This document shows, piece by piece, positions 1 to 7,951 of a DNA stretch of 64,000 nucleotides. How positions within the stretch are numbered: the stretch's first letter is position 1; each line of letters begins with the position of its first letter. The DNA comes from an uncultured Lachnospiraceae bacterium (GTDB lineage: Bacteria; Bacillota; Clostridia; Lachnospirales; Lachnospiraceae). The notes under the pieces are model-generated. The model made no database searches, was not told the DNA's origin, and saw only the letters and a program-made list of their open reading frames with translations. The DNA lies in assembly GCA_910577675.1 (NCBI GenBank), contig CAJTOR010000006.1, forward strand, positions 39,722-103,721. Reading direction: 5' to 3'. Position numbers and translations under genes: made by a program.

Positions 1-393
1 CTCATATACTGTTTCCTCCTCCTTTTCCGAAGTGGTGCTAACCCTGCTGCCGCCCGCACCGTCCACCTCATTGAGGGACTGGGTGCCTGTTTTCTGGTCT
101 TTCAGCACAATTCTTTCCCCCTGGTCTGCAAGCGTGATCATGACTTCCGCCTTCCCCACGCCCTTGATATGGGAAAGCAGTTCTTTTAACCGCCCCTCGA
201 GTTCCGCCACGCTGTTATCGGCTATTTCCTGTGACGGCTCCTTAACCGGTTCTGGCATCTCCTCCTTTTCTTTTTTACCGCTCCCTGCCGCTATGGAGAG
301 CGCAAACAGCCCCGCGGCCAACAGAAGAAGCCAAAGGTTTCTCGTTCCAAGCCCCGCGCGCAGTGCTTTCAACTTTTCTTTCCACGGCAACAT
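1..393 (-). CDS. spoIIIAG: Stage III sporulation protein AG (3' end outside window)
   Basis: This is the N-terminal 131 codons of SpoIIIAG, a mother-cell membrane protein that forms a ring in the SpoIIIA-SpoIIQ channel between mother cell and forespore. The protein opens MLPWKEKLKALRAG, has one membrane segment near residues 18-37, then a charged linker. The residues after about 65 start the ring-forming domain common to this family. The ATG at 393 follows an AAGGAGGAG ribosome site and sits 1 bp beyond the stop codon of spoIIIAF. The frame is open to the window edge, so the C-terminus is not visible. Identity comes from both the protein and its place at the end of the spoIIIAA-AF series. Confidence 0.9.
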   Translation of the reverse strand, partial: MLPWKEKLKALRAGLGTRNLWLLLLAAGLFALSIAAGSGKKEKEEMPEPVKEPSQEIADNSVAELEGRLKELLSHIKGVGKAEVMITLADQGERIVLKDQKTGTQSLNEVDGAGGSRVSTTSEKEEETVYE

Positions 394-394
394 G

Positions 395-976
395 CTACTC
401 CTCCTTAATCACATTTATATGCGTTATATCCATATCATAGAAGTCCGCAATCCGCTTCCGCGCCACAAATTCCACGACGGAATCCCCATCCGGCTCCCCG
501 CCATCTTCCCCATCGAGATTTATAATAATTTCTGTTATGGAAATTTTTTCCATATCCTTTTCTGTCCCGCCCTCTTCTTTTTCCTCTTCCACCCACACAC
601 TCATCCCCTCAATTACTCCGTCCGAAAGCCAGAACTGCACTTTTTTTACGGTGAGCGAAAGTCCCTGTAACAATTCGTCAAGCTGCTTTTTTACGGTTGT
701 TTCATATTCCGCAAGAACCCCGTCCCGCCAGGCTCCCTCCCCCTCGATTTTTTCCGGCATAAACTCTATCCTTAGCTGCGCTTCCCGAAACATCTTTGCA
801 AAATCAAGCCCCGAGAATTTTTTTAACAGCGGGGAGGCAACTAAGAACATCAGGCAAAGCCCCACTGCAAGTTTTAAATATTTGCGGTATTTTTCGTTTG
901 CCAGCCGGGTCAAGAGTTCCGTTACCAGAAGGAATACAATAATCTGCCTCATCCAGCCATACAGCCCGCTTAACAT
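395..976 (-). CDS. spoIIIAF: Stage III sporulation protein AF
   Basis: SpoIIIAF is a mother-cell membrane component of the SpoIIIA complex needed for SigG activity in the forespore. The 193-residue protein has two N-terminal membrane segments (about residues 8-28 and 34-52) followed by a soluble domain rich in acidic and charged residues. The ATG at 976 is chosen because AGGAGGT lies just upstream and the protein then starts at the first membrane helix. The frame stays open much further upstream, but that stretch is the hairpin repeat at 983-1122 and is not family-like. The gene follows spoIIIAE and is followed at once by spoIIIAG. Confidence 0.9.
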   Translation of the reverse strand: MLSGLYGWMRQIIVFLLVTELLTRLANEKYRKYLKLAVGLCLMFLVASPLLKKFSGLDFAKMFREAQLRIEFMPEKIEGEGAWRDGVLAEYETTVKKQLDELLQGLSLTVKKVQFWLSDGVIEGMSVWVEEEKEEGGTEKDMEKISITEIIINLDGEDGGEPDGDSVVEFVARKRIADFYDMDITHINVIKEE

Positions 977-982
977 CCCCCA

Positions 983-1122
983 CCTCCTATTTTTAGTTCC
1001 GCAGTGCCCTGTAACTCGCCCCCTACCCGGAAGAGCTTCCCTTCGCTCCGCTACAGCAACCTCTTCCCGTCTCCTTACACGCCACTGCTGTTTTTTAGTT
1101 CCGCAGTGCCCTGTAACTCGCC
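983..1122 (-). repeat. Hairpin repeat, locus A (between spoIIIAE and spoIIIAF)
   Basis: A 28-bp block occurs twice without change at 993-1020 and 1095-1122, a period of 102 bp. On the minus strand each copy ends in the box GCGGAACTAA, and the promoter-distal copy runs straight into AAATAGGAGG, the ribosome site of spoIIIAF. The arms GCAGTG and CACTGC (with further pairing through TGTAA) can form the outer stem of a large hairpin. The repeat fills the gap between the spoIIIAE stop and the spoIIIAF ribosome site. The same box organisation recurs at 21676-21894 and 48926-49150 with different stem sequences. Confidence 0.8.
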
Positions 1123-1133
1123 TTCTTATCTTC

Positions 1134-2309
1134 TTATGAAGTGGCGCGCAGGAGTACTGCGAAGATAAGCAGAAAGAGCACTGCACCTGCAAAGAGAGTT
1201 TGAAAAAGCATTGTGATGCCCTCCGCCGCATCAGTCAGGCAATTCACAATCCTCCGGTCCGCCACGGGCTCCACCGCCGCGGCTCCCGCACGGTAGCAGA
1301 CACTGGCAAGAAGCACGCGGCCAAGCGGGATAATACAGATTAAAACAACAACGATCATTCCTCCCGTACCGACTGCGTTTTTAATAATATTCCCAGCGCC
1401 AAAAACTGTTTCCGCCACCCCTCTGAAAAGATTCCCAAGCCCCGGGATCATCTGCGATACCTTTAAGACCGACCCCCTCTTTAGCGCGTCGATAGCGGGC
1501 GTTACCAGTCCTAGCAATGTGCTTGCGGCAGCCACGATGGAAAGGGCAAACTTTAAGAAAAACCTCACGCCCTTTGCCAAAAGCTGCGCTGTTTTTCCGA
1601 GCGGTTCTTCCTTAGCCAGGTGGTTTGCCAGAACCGTCATCATATAGATGTGGATAACCGGAAGCAGAATGGAAACCAGAAAATAATCCACTGCCGCAAG
1701 CAGCATAAACAGCACTGCTGCCGCGGACTGCGAGGTAATACTCCCGGTTGCAAATGCGATAGTACCGCAAAAAACAGGGATTAGCACCTTCATAAACCCA
1801 AGCAGGGTGTTTAGTGTATCCTCCGCCACGCCGCTCATCGAAAGATAACCCGATGCCAGCATGGAAAACAAAAGCAGGTAGGAAACATAATAACCGCTCT
1901 CCGCCACCTGCCCGTCCCGAAACGCTTTCGCAAAGCCGTTAAACACCGAGGTTAAAAGCACCAGCGCAATCAACTGTACAAAATCCCGTCTAAGCCCCTC
2001 CACCTGCCCCACCATCCCACGCGACACTGTTCTTACAAAATCCGAAAATGAAAATGCCGTTTCCCCGGAAAGCACTGCGCGGATATAGTCGGTCAGGCTG
2101 AATTTTTCCGCATGGAGAATCTGTTGTACCCTTTGCTCAAGCGCCGCATACTCCTCTCCTCCCATCAGCTCCTTAACATATTCCTCCCCCGCCTGCGATC
2201 CATTTACAATTATTTCCTTCCCATAAAAAATAAAGAAGAACAGACAGAAGCTAAATAATACTGCAGTGCATATTAATAATCCCCTTCTTTCCGAATTCCG
2301 CTCTCCCAT
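1134..2309 (-). CDS. spoIIIAE: Stage III sporulation protein AE
   Basis: SpoIIIAE is the large polytopic membrane subunit of the SpoIIIA sporulation channel in the mother cell. The 391-residue length is close to the family norm of about 400. The protein begins with a signal-like hydrophobic segment (about residues 12-30), then a soluble stretch, then repeated long hydrophobic helices from about residue 110 to the end. It lies between spoIIIAD and spoIIIAF in the conserved operon order. The stop codon lies 11 bp from the nearest copy of the locus A hairpin repeat, which separates it from spoIIIAF. Confidence 0.93.
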   Translation of the reverse strand: MGERNSERRGLLICTAVLFSFCLFFFIFYGKEIIVNGSQAGEEYVKELMGGEEYAALEQRVQQILHAEKFSLTDYIRAVLSGETAFSFSDFVRTVSRGMVGQVEGLRRDFVQLIALVLLTSVFNGFAKAFRDGQVAESGYYVSYLLLFSMLASGYLSMSGVAEDTLNTLLGFMKVLIPVFCGTIAFATGSITSQSAAAVLFMLLAAVDYFLVSILLPVIHIYMMTVLANHLAKEEPLGKTAQLLAKGVRFFLKFALSIVAAASTLLGLVTPAIDALKRGSVLKVSQMIPGLGNLFRGVAETVFGAGNIIKNAVGTGGMIVVVLICIIPLGRVLLASVCYRAGAAAVEPVADRRIVNCLTDAAEGITMLFQTLFAGAVLFLLIFAVLLRATS

Positions 2310-2374
2310 CTCCCCCTCCTTCTTCCCAACCGCTTACGCCAAACCTAAAAGAGCTTTCGCGCCCAAAACAAAAA

Positions 2375-2755
2375 TCAAGGCAAAAATCCTTCAAGCGCTT
2401 CAAGAAGCCCTATAATAACAGGGAGGCTCACCGCCATAATGGTCAGTTTTCCCGCCAGCTCCACCTGCCCCGCCACCGCGGAAAACCCCGCGTCCCGACA
2501 CAGATCAGCCGCGAATTCAGCAAGGTAGGTAATTCCCACAATCCTGAGCAAAATGGGCAGGTACTCACTGCCCGCCCCGAGATATCCCTCAAGCCGCCCA
2601 ATCGCCGTAAGGATCACTTCAAGTTTTGAAATACCGAATAAAAAAATCATCAGGCAGCCCGACATACTGATAAAAACCGCATACTCCGCTTTCTCATTCT
2701 TTAACAGCAGGGCGCAGAGCACCACCACAATCCCCGCCAGCGCAATCTTAACCAT
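2375..2755 (-). CDS. spoIIIAD: Stage III sporulation protein AD
   Basis: SpoIIIAD is a small integral membrane protein of the SpoIIIA channel. The 126-residue product matches the usual size (about 130). It begins MVKIALAGIVVVLCALLLKN and has three or four hydrophobic helices. The ATG at 2755 is preceded by GGAGGGG at normal spacing; the open frame reaches further upstream but overlaps spoIIIAC there. The gene is 10 bp after spoIIIAC and 65 bp before spoIIIAE, consistent with one transcript. Confidence 0.9.
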   Translation of the reverse strand: MVKIALAGIVVVLCALLLKNEKAEYAVFISMSGCLMIFLFGISKLEVILTAIGRLEGYLGAGSEYLPILLRIVGITYLAEFAADLCRDAGFSAVAGQVELAGKLTIMAVSLPVIIGLLEALEGFLP

Positions 2756-2765
2756 CAAACCCCTC

Positions 2766-2960
2766 CTAAAGCGAAAAAAGCTTCTGTATTGTTTCAAATA
2801 ATTCCGCGATATAGGGCACAATCCAGAACAAGACAACCAAAAGCCCCGCAAGACTAACCAGAAACGCCTGATCCTCCCGCCCGGAATGCTTTAAAATCTG
2901 GTTGAGTACCGATACTAAAATGCCGACCGCCGCAATTTTAAATATTAACTGAATGGTCAT
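2766..2960 (-). CDS. spoIIIAC: Stage III sporulation protein AC
   Basis: SpoIIIAC is the smallest SpoIIIA membrane subunit. At 64 residues it has the family length. It contains two hydrophobic helices (about residues 5-21 and 34-52) separated by a short charged loop with the family-typical GREDQA. It sits between spoIIIAB and spoIIIAD in the standard order. The function is inferred from family membership and synteny; nothing unusual is visible. Confidence 0.9.
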   Translation of the reverse strand: MTIQLIFKIAAVGILVSVLNQILKHSGREDQAFLVSLAGLLVVLFWIVPYIAELFETIQKLFSL

Positions 2961-2975
2961 ATCCTACCTCATTTC

Positions 2976-3494
2976 CTACAGCAATAGTACCAGCAAAAAA
3001 ATACCGGCAAGAATCCCCATGCGCTTTAAAAGCGCTGTCTTTTGCACATTTTCCCGGGCAAGCACATCAATTTCCTCCCCCGCCTGTTCAAGATACCAGT
3101 CAAATGCCGCCATTGTAAGCTCACCATCCATCTGCCCGCACATCCCGGAGAGCTGTTCTAAAAGTGCGATATCCTTCTTCTTTAGCGCGCTTTCTTTCGC
3201 ACATTTTCTAAGTTCCTCACAAAACACCTGCTCGAAACTCCCGTCCTCATAGCGGTAGAGCCGCCTTGCAACCGCATCAAAAAAAGCAGCGAAATCACCC
3301 TGTTTTCTGCCCGCCATCAAAAAAGCTTCGGGCAGGCTGCTTTTGCGGTAGCGGATATCCCCCTGGATTAAGAGGAATGATGCGTAAAGTGACCTTAACT
3401 GTTGCTCCCGCCTTTCCACCTCGGAGGCCGCAAAAAAACCAAAACCCGCACAAGCCAAAAGCACGGCAGCACTCCCGGCAATTTTCAAGAGCAT
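2976..3494 (-). CDS. spoIIIAB: Stage III sporulation protein AB
   Basis: SpoIIIAB resembles GspF-type secretion platform proteins and acts with the ATPase SpoIIIAA in the mother cell. The 172-residue protein has one membrane segment at each end (about residues 5-23 and 155-171) around a helical soluble domain. Its start overlaps the end of spoIIIAA by 10 bp, which suggests translational coupling. The length matches the family (about 170). Confidence 0.92.
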   Translation of the reverse strand: MLLKIAGSAAVLLACAGFGFFAASEVERREQQLRSLYASFLLIQGDIRYRKSSLPEAFLMAGRKQGDFAAFFDAVARRLYRYEDGSFEQVFCEELRKCAKESALKKKDIALLEQLSGMCGQMDGELTMAAFDWYLEQAGEEIDVLARENVQKTALLKRMGILAGIFLLVLLL

Positions 3495-4402
3495 AAACGC
3501 CTCCCCTCCCCGTCAAGCGCCTCCCTTATCCGTATCTTCCCATCCTTCTTACTAAGAATCAGGAAACGCCCGAAAATCCCGGAGCCGCAAATTTCTTTAA
3601 GCCCGGGCTTTGCCCTTAATTCCGACAACTCTTCCCCGTGCACGGTGGCTAACAGCTTGCAGCCGCAATGCACCGCATGCCGCAGAGCATAAAAATCCTC
3701 CTCCTTGCCAATCTCGTCCACCGCGATCACTTCCGGAGCCATGGAGCGGATCAAAAGCAGCATCCCCTCCGCTTTGGGACAGCAGTCGAGCACGTCCGTG
3801 CGCATCCCCACATCAAACTGCGGAATCCCCATACTGCACGCCGCAATCTCGGAGCGCTCGTCCACCACGCCCACAGTCTTCCCCCCGTCGGAGAGCTGCC
3901 GCACCACATCGCGCAGCATCGTTGTCTTGCCACAGCCCGGCGGCGCAATAATCAGCGTGTTATGTATCCCGTCCCCCGCCTTAATATGGCGCATCAGCCC
4001 ATCCGCACAGCCAGTAACCGGGTGGGCGAGCCTGATATTCAGGCAGGTAATATATTTCATCCCCCGAACCTGCCTGCCCTCAATTACCGCCTTTCCGCAG
4101 ATTCCTACCCGGTGTCCGCCCGGCAGCGTAATATATCCCTGCCGCACTTCCTCCTCAAACGCGTATAGGGAATAATTGCTAATATATTCCATTGTTTCAC
4201 AGATTTCATTTTTCCGTACAATATAGCCGGACTCCGCCCGCCGCGAGCACTGCCCCGCCCCGGTCACAAAGTATTCCCCGGACATGGTGTGAAGCAGCAG
4301 GGGCTTTTCCGCCCTCAAACGTATCTCAAAAATATTTTTTGCATCCAATTTTCTAAGGATTGTCCTTAAATTTGCCGCCAAAATTTTCAGTACCGTTTCC
4401 AT
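3485..4402 (-). CDS. spoIIIAA: Stage III sporulation protein AA, secretion-type ATPase
   Basis: SpoIIIAA is the cytoplasmic ATPase of the SpoIIIA complex, related to type II/IV secretion ATPases. The Walker A motif APPGCGKTT lies near residue 155 and a Walker B-like segment ending IAVDEIG near residue 220. The N-terminal 130 residues carry the basic, family-specific domain (IRLRAEKPLLL, GHRVGICG). The 305-residue length is typical. It is the first gene of the operon and is preceded by a SigE-type promoter at 4432-4459, which fits mother-cell expression. Confidence 0.95.
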   Translation of the reverse strand: METVLKILAANLRTILRKLDAKNIFEIRLRAEKPLLLHTMSGEYFVTGAGQCSRRAESGYIVRKNEICETMEYISNYSLYAFEEEVRQGYITLPGGHRVGICGKAVIEGRQVRGMKYITCLNIRLAHPVTGCADGLMRHIKAGDGIHNTLIIAPPGCGKTTMLRDVVRQLSDGGKTVGVVDERSEIAACSMGIPQFDVGMRTDVLDCCPKAEGMLLLIRSMAPEVIAVDEIGKEEDFYALRHAVHCGCKLLATVHGEELSELRAKPGLKEICGSGIFGRFLILSKKDGKIRIREALDGEGRRLCS

Positions 4403-4431
4403 GGCATCCCCCCAACTGTTGTGCTTGTCTA

Positions 4432-4459
4432 AATATATGTTTGTCCGCGGGGAATATGC
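4432..4459 (-). promoter_or_regulatory. SigE-type promoter of the spoIIIA operon
   Basis: On the minus strand GCATATT is followed after 13 bases by CATATATT. The first element fits the Bacillus SigE -35 consensus KMATATT at every position, and the second fits the -10 consensus CATACAHT at seven of eight positions. The expected start is about 20 bases upstream of the spoIIIAA ATG. The spoIIIA operon is known to be SigE-dependent in Bacillus. The match is by eye. Confidence 0.7.
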
Positions 4460-4514
4460 CGCTTTTTTTGCATACGGGTGATCTCCGTTTTTAACCTATC
4501 ATATGAAATTTCCT

Positions 4515-4543
4515 TTGACTTGAATTTTACAATGCAATATGCT
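4515..4543 (+). promoter_or_regulatory. Vegetative promoter of aroE
   Basis: TTGACT, a 17-base spacer and TATGCT form a SigA-type promoter 60 bp before the aroE ATG. The stretch 4501-4521, which includes this -35 element, is identical to the complement of 51147-51167 in the accessory region. The short leader shows no obvious riboswitch or attenuator. Confidence 0.75.
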
Positions 4544-4602
4544 AGACTTGTGTAAGTCAAACTGTGAAATAACTTTAAAATCAAATGAAACTGGAGGAGA
4601 TT

Positions 4603-5376
4603 ATGGAATACGGACTGATCGGTGAGAAATTAGGGCACAGCTACTCAAAACAAATCCATGCTGAATTTGCAGATTACCATTATGAGCTGCTGCCGTTAAC
4701 CGGGGAAGAATTCCCGGTATTTATGGAGAAAAAAGACTTTCGGGCAATCAATGTGACCGTCCCATACAAGCGCTGCGTCCTCCCATACCTGTCTTTTCTT
4801 GACCCGCTCGCAAAGCGTATCGGTGCAGTAAACACCATAGTAAACCGGGATGGCAGTCTGTACGGCTACAATACGGATTACTATGGCTTTCTATACCTGC
4901 TTGATAAAAACGGGATTTCGGTCAAAAACAAAAAGGTTCTCGTGCTTGGGAACGGCGGCGTGGCACAGCCGGTTTTTCTGGCACTTTCCGAGCGCGGTGC
5001 CGGGGAAGTGATAACCGTAAAACACAGGGCTGGGGACGGTGTCCTCACTTACGCGCAGGCAGCCGCAATGCACGCAGATGCAGATATTATCATTAATGCA
5101 AGCCCCGTCGGCATGTTCCCGGATGTGGATGCCACGCCGATTGACCTTACCCCCTACAAAAATCTTAGCGCCGCGGTCGATATTATCGCAAACCCAAGAA
5201 AGACGCGCTTTCTTCTTGAGGCAGAAAAAGAGGGGATAAAAACGGCGGACGGGCTCTCCATGCTTGTTGCACAGGCAAAATATGCAGTTGAACTCTTTCT
5301 TAATATTACAATTGACGACGCAAAAATTGCACCGGTTGAGGAAAAGATTGCCCTTTCCATGGAACAAAAGAACTGA
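4603..5376 (+). CDS. aroE: Shikimate dehydrogenase
   Basis: AroE reduces 3-dehydroshikimate to shikimate with NADPH in aromatic amino acid synthesis. The protein starts MEYGLIGEKLGHSYSKQIH, with the substrate-binding SxS-like GHSYSK motif. VTVPYK with the catalytic lysine follows near residue 60, and a Rossmann loop VLGNGGVAQP near residue 115. The ATG at 4603 is preferred over the upstream ATG at 4585 because CTGGAGGAG sits just before it and the family N-terminus begins there. About 257 residues is slightly short but complete. It has its own promoter and converges on efp across a shared terminator; other shikimate genes lie 1-3 kb away on the opposite strand. Confidence 0.93.
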   Translation: MEYGLIGEKLGHSYSKQIHAEFADYHYELLPLTGEEFPVFMEKKDFRAINVTVPYKRCVLPYLSFLDPLAKRIGAVNTIVNRDGSLYGYNTDYYGFLYLLDKNGISVKNKKVLVLGNGGVAQPVFLALSERGAGEVITVKHRAGDGVLTYAQAAAMHADADIIINASPVGMFPDVDATPIDLTPYKNLSAAVDIIANPRKTRFLLEAEKEGIKTADGLSMLVAQAKYAVELFLNITIDDAKIAPVEEKIALSMEQKN

Positions 5377-5420
5377 AGGTAATATATGGGAAAATATAGA
5401 AAAATATAGAAAAAACAGTA

Positions 5421-5479
5421 AAATATGGAGGAGCCATCTGGCAGATTGTTTTATGCCAGATGGCTCCTCCATATTTTTT
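5421..5479. terminator. Bidirectional terminator between aroE and efp
   Basis: A perfect 23-bp inverted repeat (5421-5443 with 5454-5476) encloses a 10-base loop. The arms begin with AAATAT on the left and end with ATATTTTTT on the right, so a U-rich tail is produced in either direction. It serves the convergent genes aroE and efp. Confidence 0.9.
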
Positions 5480-5501
5480 AACTACCCAAAGCGTCCAATT
5501 C

Positions 5502-6059
5502 TTATACGCGCTTCATATACTCCCCGGTTCTTGTATCGATCTGGATCTTGTCCCCCTGGTTTACAAACAGCGGTACATAAACCGTAGCGCCGGTTTCCAC
5601 CACCGCCGGCTTCGTAGCCCCCTGTGCCGTATCACCCTTAAATCCCGGCTCGGTTTCCGTGATCTCAAGCTCCACAAAAAGCGGCGGCTCGATCGAAAAT
5701 ACCTGTCCCTGGTGGGAAAGCATCTTCACCATCTCGTTCTCTTTCACGAACTTCAATGTATCGCCAACCTGCTCCTGGGTCATCCCAATCTGGTCAAATG
5801 TTTCCACATTCATAAAATTATAGAAATCACCGTCATTGTAGAGGTACTGCATGTCCGTCCTCTCAATATGCGCCTGCGGGTACTTCTCCGTCGGGCGGAA
5901 AGTCTTCTCAATCACACCGCCGTTCTTAATATCCTTTAATTTCGTCCTTACAAACGCGGCACCTTTCCCCGGCTTCACATGCTGGAACTCAATAACCTGG
6001 TACACTGCATTATCAATTTCCAGTGTAATGCCGTTTCTAAAATCGCCTGCTGATACCAT
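5502..6059 (-). CDS. efp: Elongation factor P
   Basis: EF-P rescues ribosomes stalled at polyproline stretches. The 185-residue protein starts MVSAGDFRNGITLEIDNAVY, with the KOW-like N-terminal domain carrying the loop HVKPGKGAAFVR; the lysine in PGKGA is at the usual modification position. Two OB-fold domains follow and the end GEYMKRV is typical. AAGGAGG precedes the ATG. It has its own promoter at 6094-6122 and lies downstream of the aroK-aroQ run, a common Clostridia arrangement. Confidence 0.96.
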   Translation of the reverse strand: MVSAGDFRNGITLEIDNAVYQVIEFQHVKPGKGAAFVRTKLKDIKNGGVIEKTFRPTEKYPQAHIERTDMQYLYNDGDFYNFMNVETFDQIGMTQEQVGDTLKFVKENEMVKMLSHQGQVFSIEPPLFVELEITETEPGFKGDTAQGATKPAVVETGATVYVPLFVNQGDKIQIDTRTGEYMKRV

Positions 6060-6093
6060 ATGAAAAATTCCTCCTTAAAATTAACTACCACAT

Positions 6094-6122
6094 AGTCTAT
6101 ATGATTTTGCCGAAATTTTCAA
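6094..6122 (-). promoter_or_regulatory. Vegetative promoter of efp
   Basis: On the minus strand TTGAAA, 17 bases, TAGACT precede efp by about 35 bases. This suggests efp can be transcribed independently of aroQ. Confidence 0.6.
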
Positions 6123-6189
6123 CTATTTTTTTTCAGAATTTTGTCCTTCCTGCGCGAAACCCGCCAAAAGTCCGTATACAAAACCCCTC

Positions 6190-6627
6190 TCAGTCAATGC
6201 GCATCCCGATTAATGCATCAATTGCAAGCAGGTATCCCTGCATGCCAAGCCCGACCATCTGACCGGTGCAAACCGGGGCGATCACGGAAGTATGGCGGAA
6301 TTCCTCCCTCTTATGGATATTGGAAATATGCACCTCGATCACCGGGCAGGTAAGCGATACCAGCGCGTCGCGTATTGCATAGCTATAATGCGTATAAGCG
6401 CCCGGGTTAATCACAATGCCGTCCACCTTGTCACGGTATGCATCCTGAATCCGGTCAATCAGCTCCCCCTCACTGTTGCTCTGGAAAACTTCCAGCTCAA
6501 TATTGCGGGACTTCGCCTTATCCTCCAGTGTCTGGAGCAGATAGGAATAATCCTTATTTCCATAAATTCCCTTTTCCCTCACCCCAAGAAAATTAAGGTT
6601 CGGCCCGTTCAGCACTAAAATTTTCAT
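6190..6627 (-). CDS. aroQ: 3-dehydroquinate dehydratase, type II
   Basis: AroQ converts 3-dehydroquinate to 3-dehydroshikimate. The 145-residue protein is the small dodecameric type II form: it opens MKILVLNGPNLNFLGVREK, with the catalytic tyrosine in the GIYG region and NPGAYTHYS in the middle. The histidine-containing EVHISNIHKREEFR segment follows. The ribosome site AAAGGGG lies about 10 bases before the ATG. It follows aroK by 62 bp and probably shares its transcript. Confidence 0.96.
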   Translation of the reverse strand: MKILVLNGPNLNFLGVREKGIYGNKDYSYLLQTLEDKAKSRNIELEVFQSNSEGELIDRIQDAYRDKVDGIVINPGAYTHYSYAIRDALVSLTCPVIEVHISNIHKREEFRHTSVIAPVCTGQMVGLGMQGYLLAIDALIGMRID

Positions 6628-6689
6628 TTTTCTTTTCCCCTTTCCTTCCGGTCACGTATTGTCAGGCGGCGCTTTATTATCTTCCACAC

Positions 6690-7202
6690 TCAGATTAATG
6701 CCACCTGTTCAATCTCCTTTATTATCTCATAAAAGGACTTCCCGTCCGTTTCGAGCATGTAATGGGCTGCCGCCCCGTAGAGCGGCATGCGCTCCTTTAG
6801 CAGGCAATGCACCCTCTCCTTTAAGTCCCCCCCCGCCAAAAGCGGTCTGGTTGTATCCCCCGAAAGTCTTTTTATGGTTTCCTCCTCAGACGCTTTCAGA
6901 TAAATAACCGTACCAATCTCCCTCAAAAGTTCCGCATTCCTTGAAAAAAGCGGCATCCCGCCCCCCGTTGCGAGCACCGTTCTTGTAAGTTTCTCTAAGA
7001 GGTCACTTAAAAGCATGGTTTCCCGCCTTCGAAACTCTGTTTCCCCCTCTTTTTCAAAGAACTCCCCGATGGTACAGCCAAATTCTTCCTCTAGCAGCTG
7101 GTCGGTATCAAGGAAATTATAATGTAACGCCCTTGAAAGCTTCCCGCCCACGCTGGTTTTGCCGCTGCCCATAAAACCTATCAGTACAATATTATTCTTC
7201 AT
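6690..7202 (-). CDS. aroK: Shikimate kinase
   Basis: AroK phosphorylates shikimate. The P-loop GFMGSGKTSVGG lies at residues 8-19, followed by DTDQLLEEEFG (Mg/substrate aspartate pair), the FRRRE shikimate-binding arginine segment near residue 60, and ATGGGMPL near residue 80. The ATG at 7202 overlaps the stop codon of the upstream HAD gene (TGATG), indicating translational coupling. The length of 170 residues is normal. Confidence 0.95.
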   Translation of the reverse strand: MKNNIVLIGFMGSGKTSVGGKLSRALHYNFLDTDQLLEEEFGCTIGEFFEKEGETEFRRRETMLLSDLLEKLTRTVLATGGGMPLFSRNAELLREIGTVIYLKASEEETIKRLSGDTTRPLLAGGDLKERVHCLLKERMPLYGAAAHYMLETDGKSFYEIIKEIEQVALI

Positions 7203-7714
7203 CAGCCCTTCCCCGCCTTCCTGCATGCCCTCCGGTAAAAAAACAGCACGATGCGCTCGAGTTTCCGCTTCAGCACAATCTGTATTTCCTCCCGTTTTGC
7301 CAGGGGCTTTACGAGATAAGCGTAAATCCCCGCGCGCTTTGCACCCCAGATATCGGTAAAAAGCTGGTCGCCGACAAACACCGTGGTTAAAGGCTCAGTC
7401 CCCATGCGCTCCATCGCGCGGATATAATTTTTCGGCGAGGGCTTTTTCGCCTTGCAGATATACCCCGCCCCAATCTCTTTGTTAAAACAAGAAACCCGCT
7501 CCTCATCATTGTTTGACAGAAACATTATGCGAAACCCAATCTTTTTCAGGCGCTCCATCAGCGCAAGAACCTGGCTCGTCGCATCCGCGCCATGCCCGGT
7601 TAAAGTATTGTCAATATCGAACAAAAGCCCCCGCACCCCGCGCCCATATAATTCTTCATACGGAATCTCCCACGCTGATTCCACCGCTTCATCCGGGTAA
7701 AATTTTTTAAACAT
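7202..7714 (-). CDS. YqeG-family HAD phosphatase
   Basis: A cytoplasmic HAD-superfamily phosphatase of the YqeG type (subfamily IIIA), function unassigned. Motif I appears as LLFDIDNTLTGHG near residue 35, motif II as MFLSNNDEERV near residue 75, and the lysine/aspartate motifs as KKPSPKNY and FVGDQLFTDIWGA. The ATG at 7714 gives the usual 170-residue size and the N-terminus MFKKFYPDEAV found in the family. Translation is coupled to aroK. In many Firmicutes yqeG lies next to shikimate genes; here the order is yqeG-aroK-aroQ. Confidence 0.88.
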   Translation of the reverse strand: MFKKFYPDEAVESAWEIPYEELYGRGVRGLLFDIDNTLTGHGADATSQVLALMERLKKIGFRIMFLSNNDEERVSCFNKEIGAGYICKAKKPSPKNYIRAMERMGTEPLTTVFVGDQLFTDIWGAKRAGIYAYLVKPLAKREEIQIVLKRKLERIVLFFYRRACRKAGKG

Positions 7715-7853
7715 GCTTCCCTGCTTTCCTGCTATAACGCAATGCTCTTGTCCTATTATAAACGATCCTGGCAAAAAGAGCAAGAAAATTTCTTCCCCCT
7801 ACCATATATAAAACTTTATCAAGCCAAAACCTGAAAAGAATCCTATTATTTCC

Positions 7854-7882
7854 TTGATTCCCAAAATCAGATGGATTATAAT
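7854..7882 (+). promoter_or_regulatory. Vegetative promoter of the SDR gene
   Basis: TTGATT, a 17-base spacer and a perfect TATAAT lie about 70 bp before the ATG at 7952. The leader of about 60 bases has no evident secondary structure. Confidence 0.8.
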
Positions 7883-7951
7883 AAAAGGCAGGAAGCCACT
7901 GGAAAATATGTACGGTTTCACTTTTAAGGATTACTTAATGGAGGTTGTACG

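Noticed and set aside
977..1231. Upstream extension of the spoIIIAF frame (about 85 extra codons)
   Set aside because: The extension translates the hairpin repeat and overlaps the end of spoIIIAE; a good ribosome site and family N-terminus mark 976.
4544..4602. T-box or riboswitch leader for aroE
   Set aside because: The leader is only about 50 bases with no specifier hairpin or terminator.
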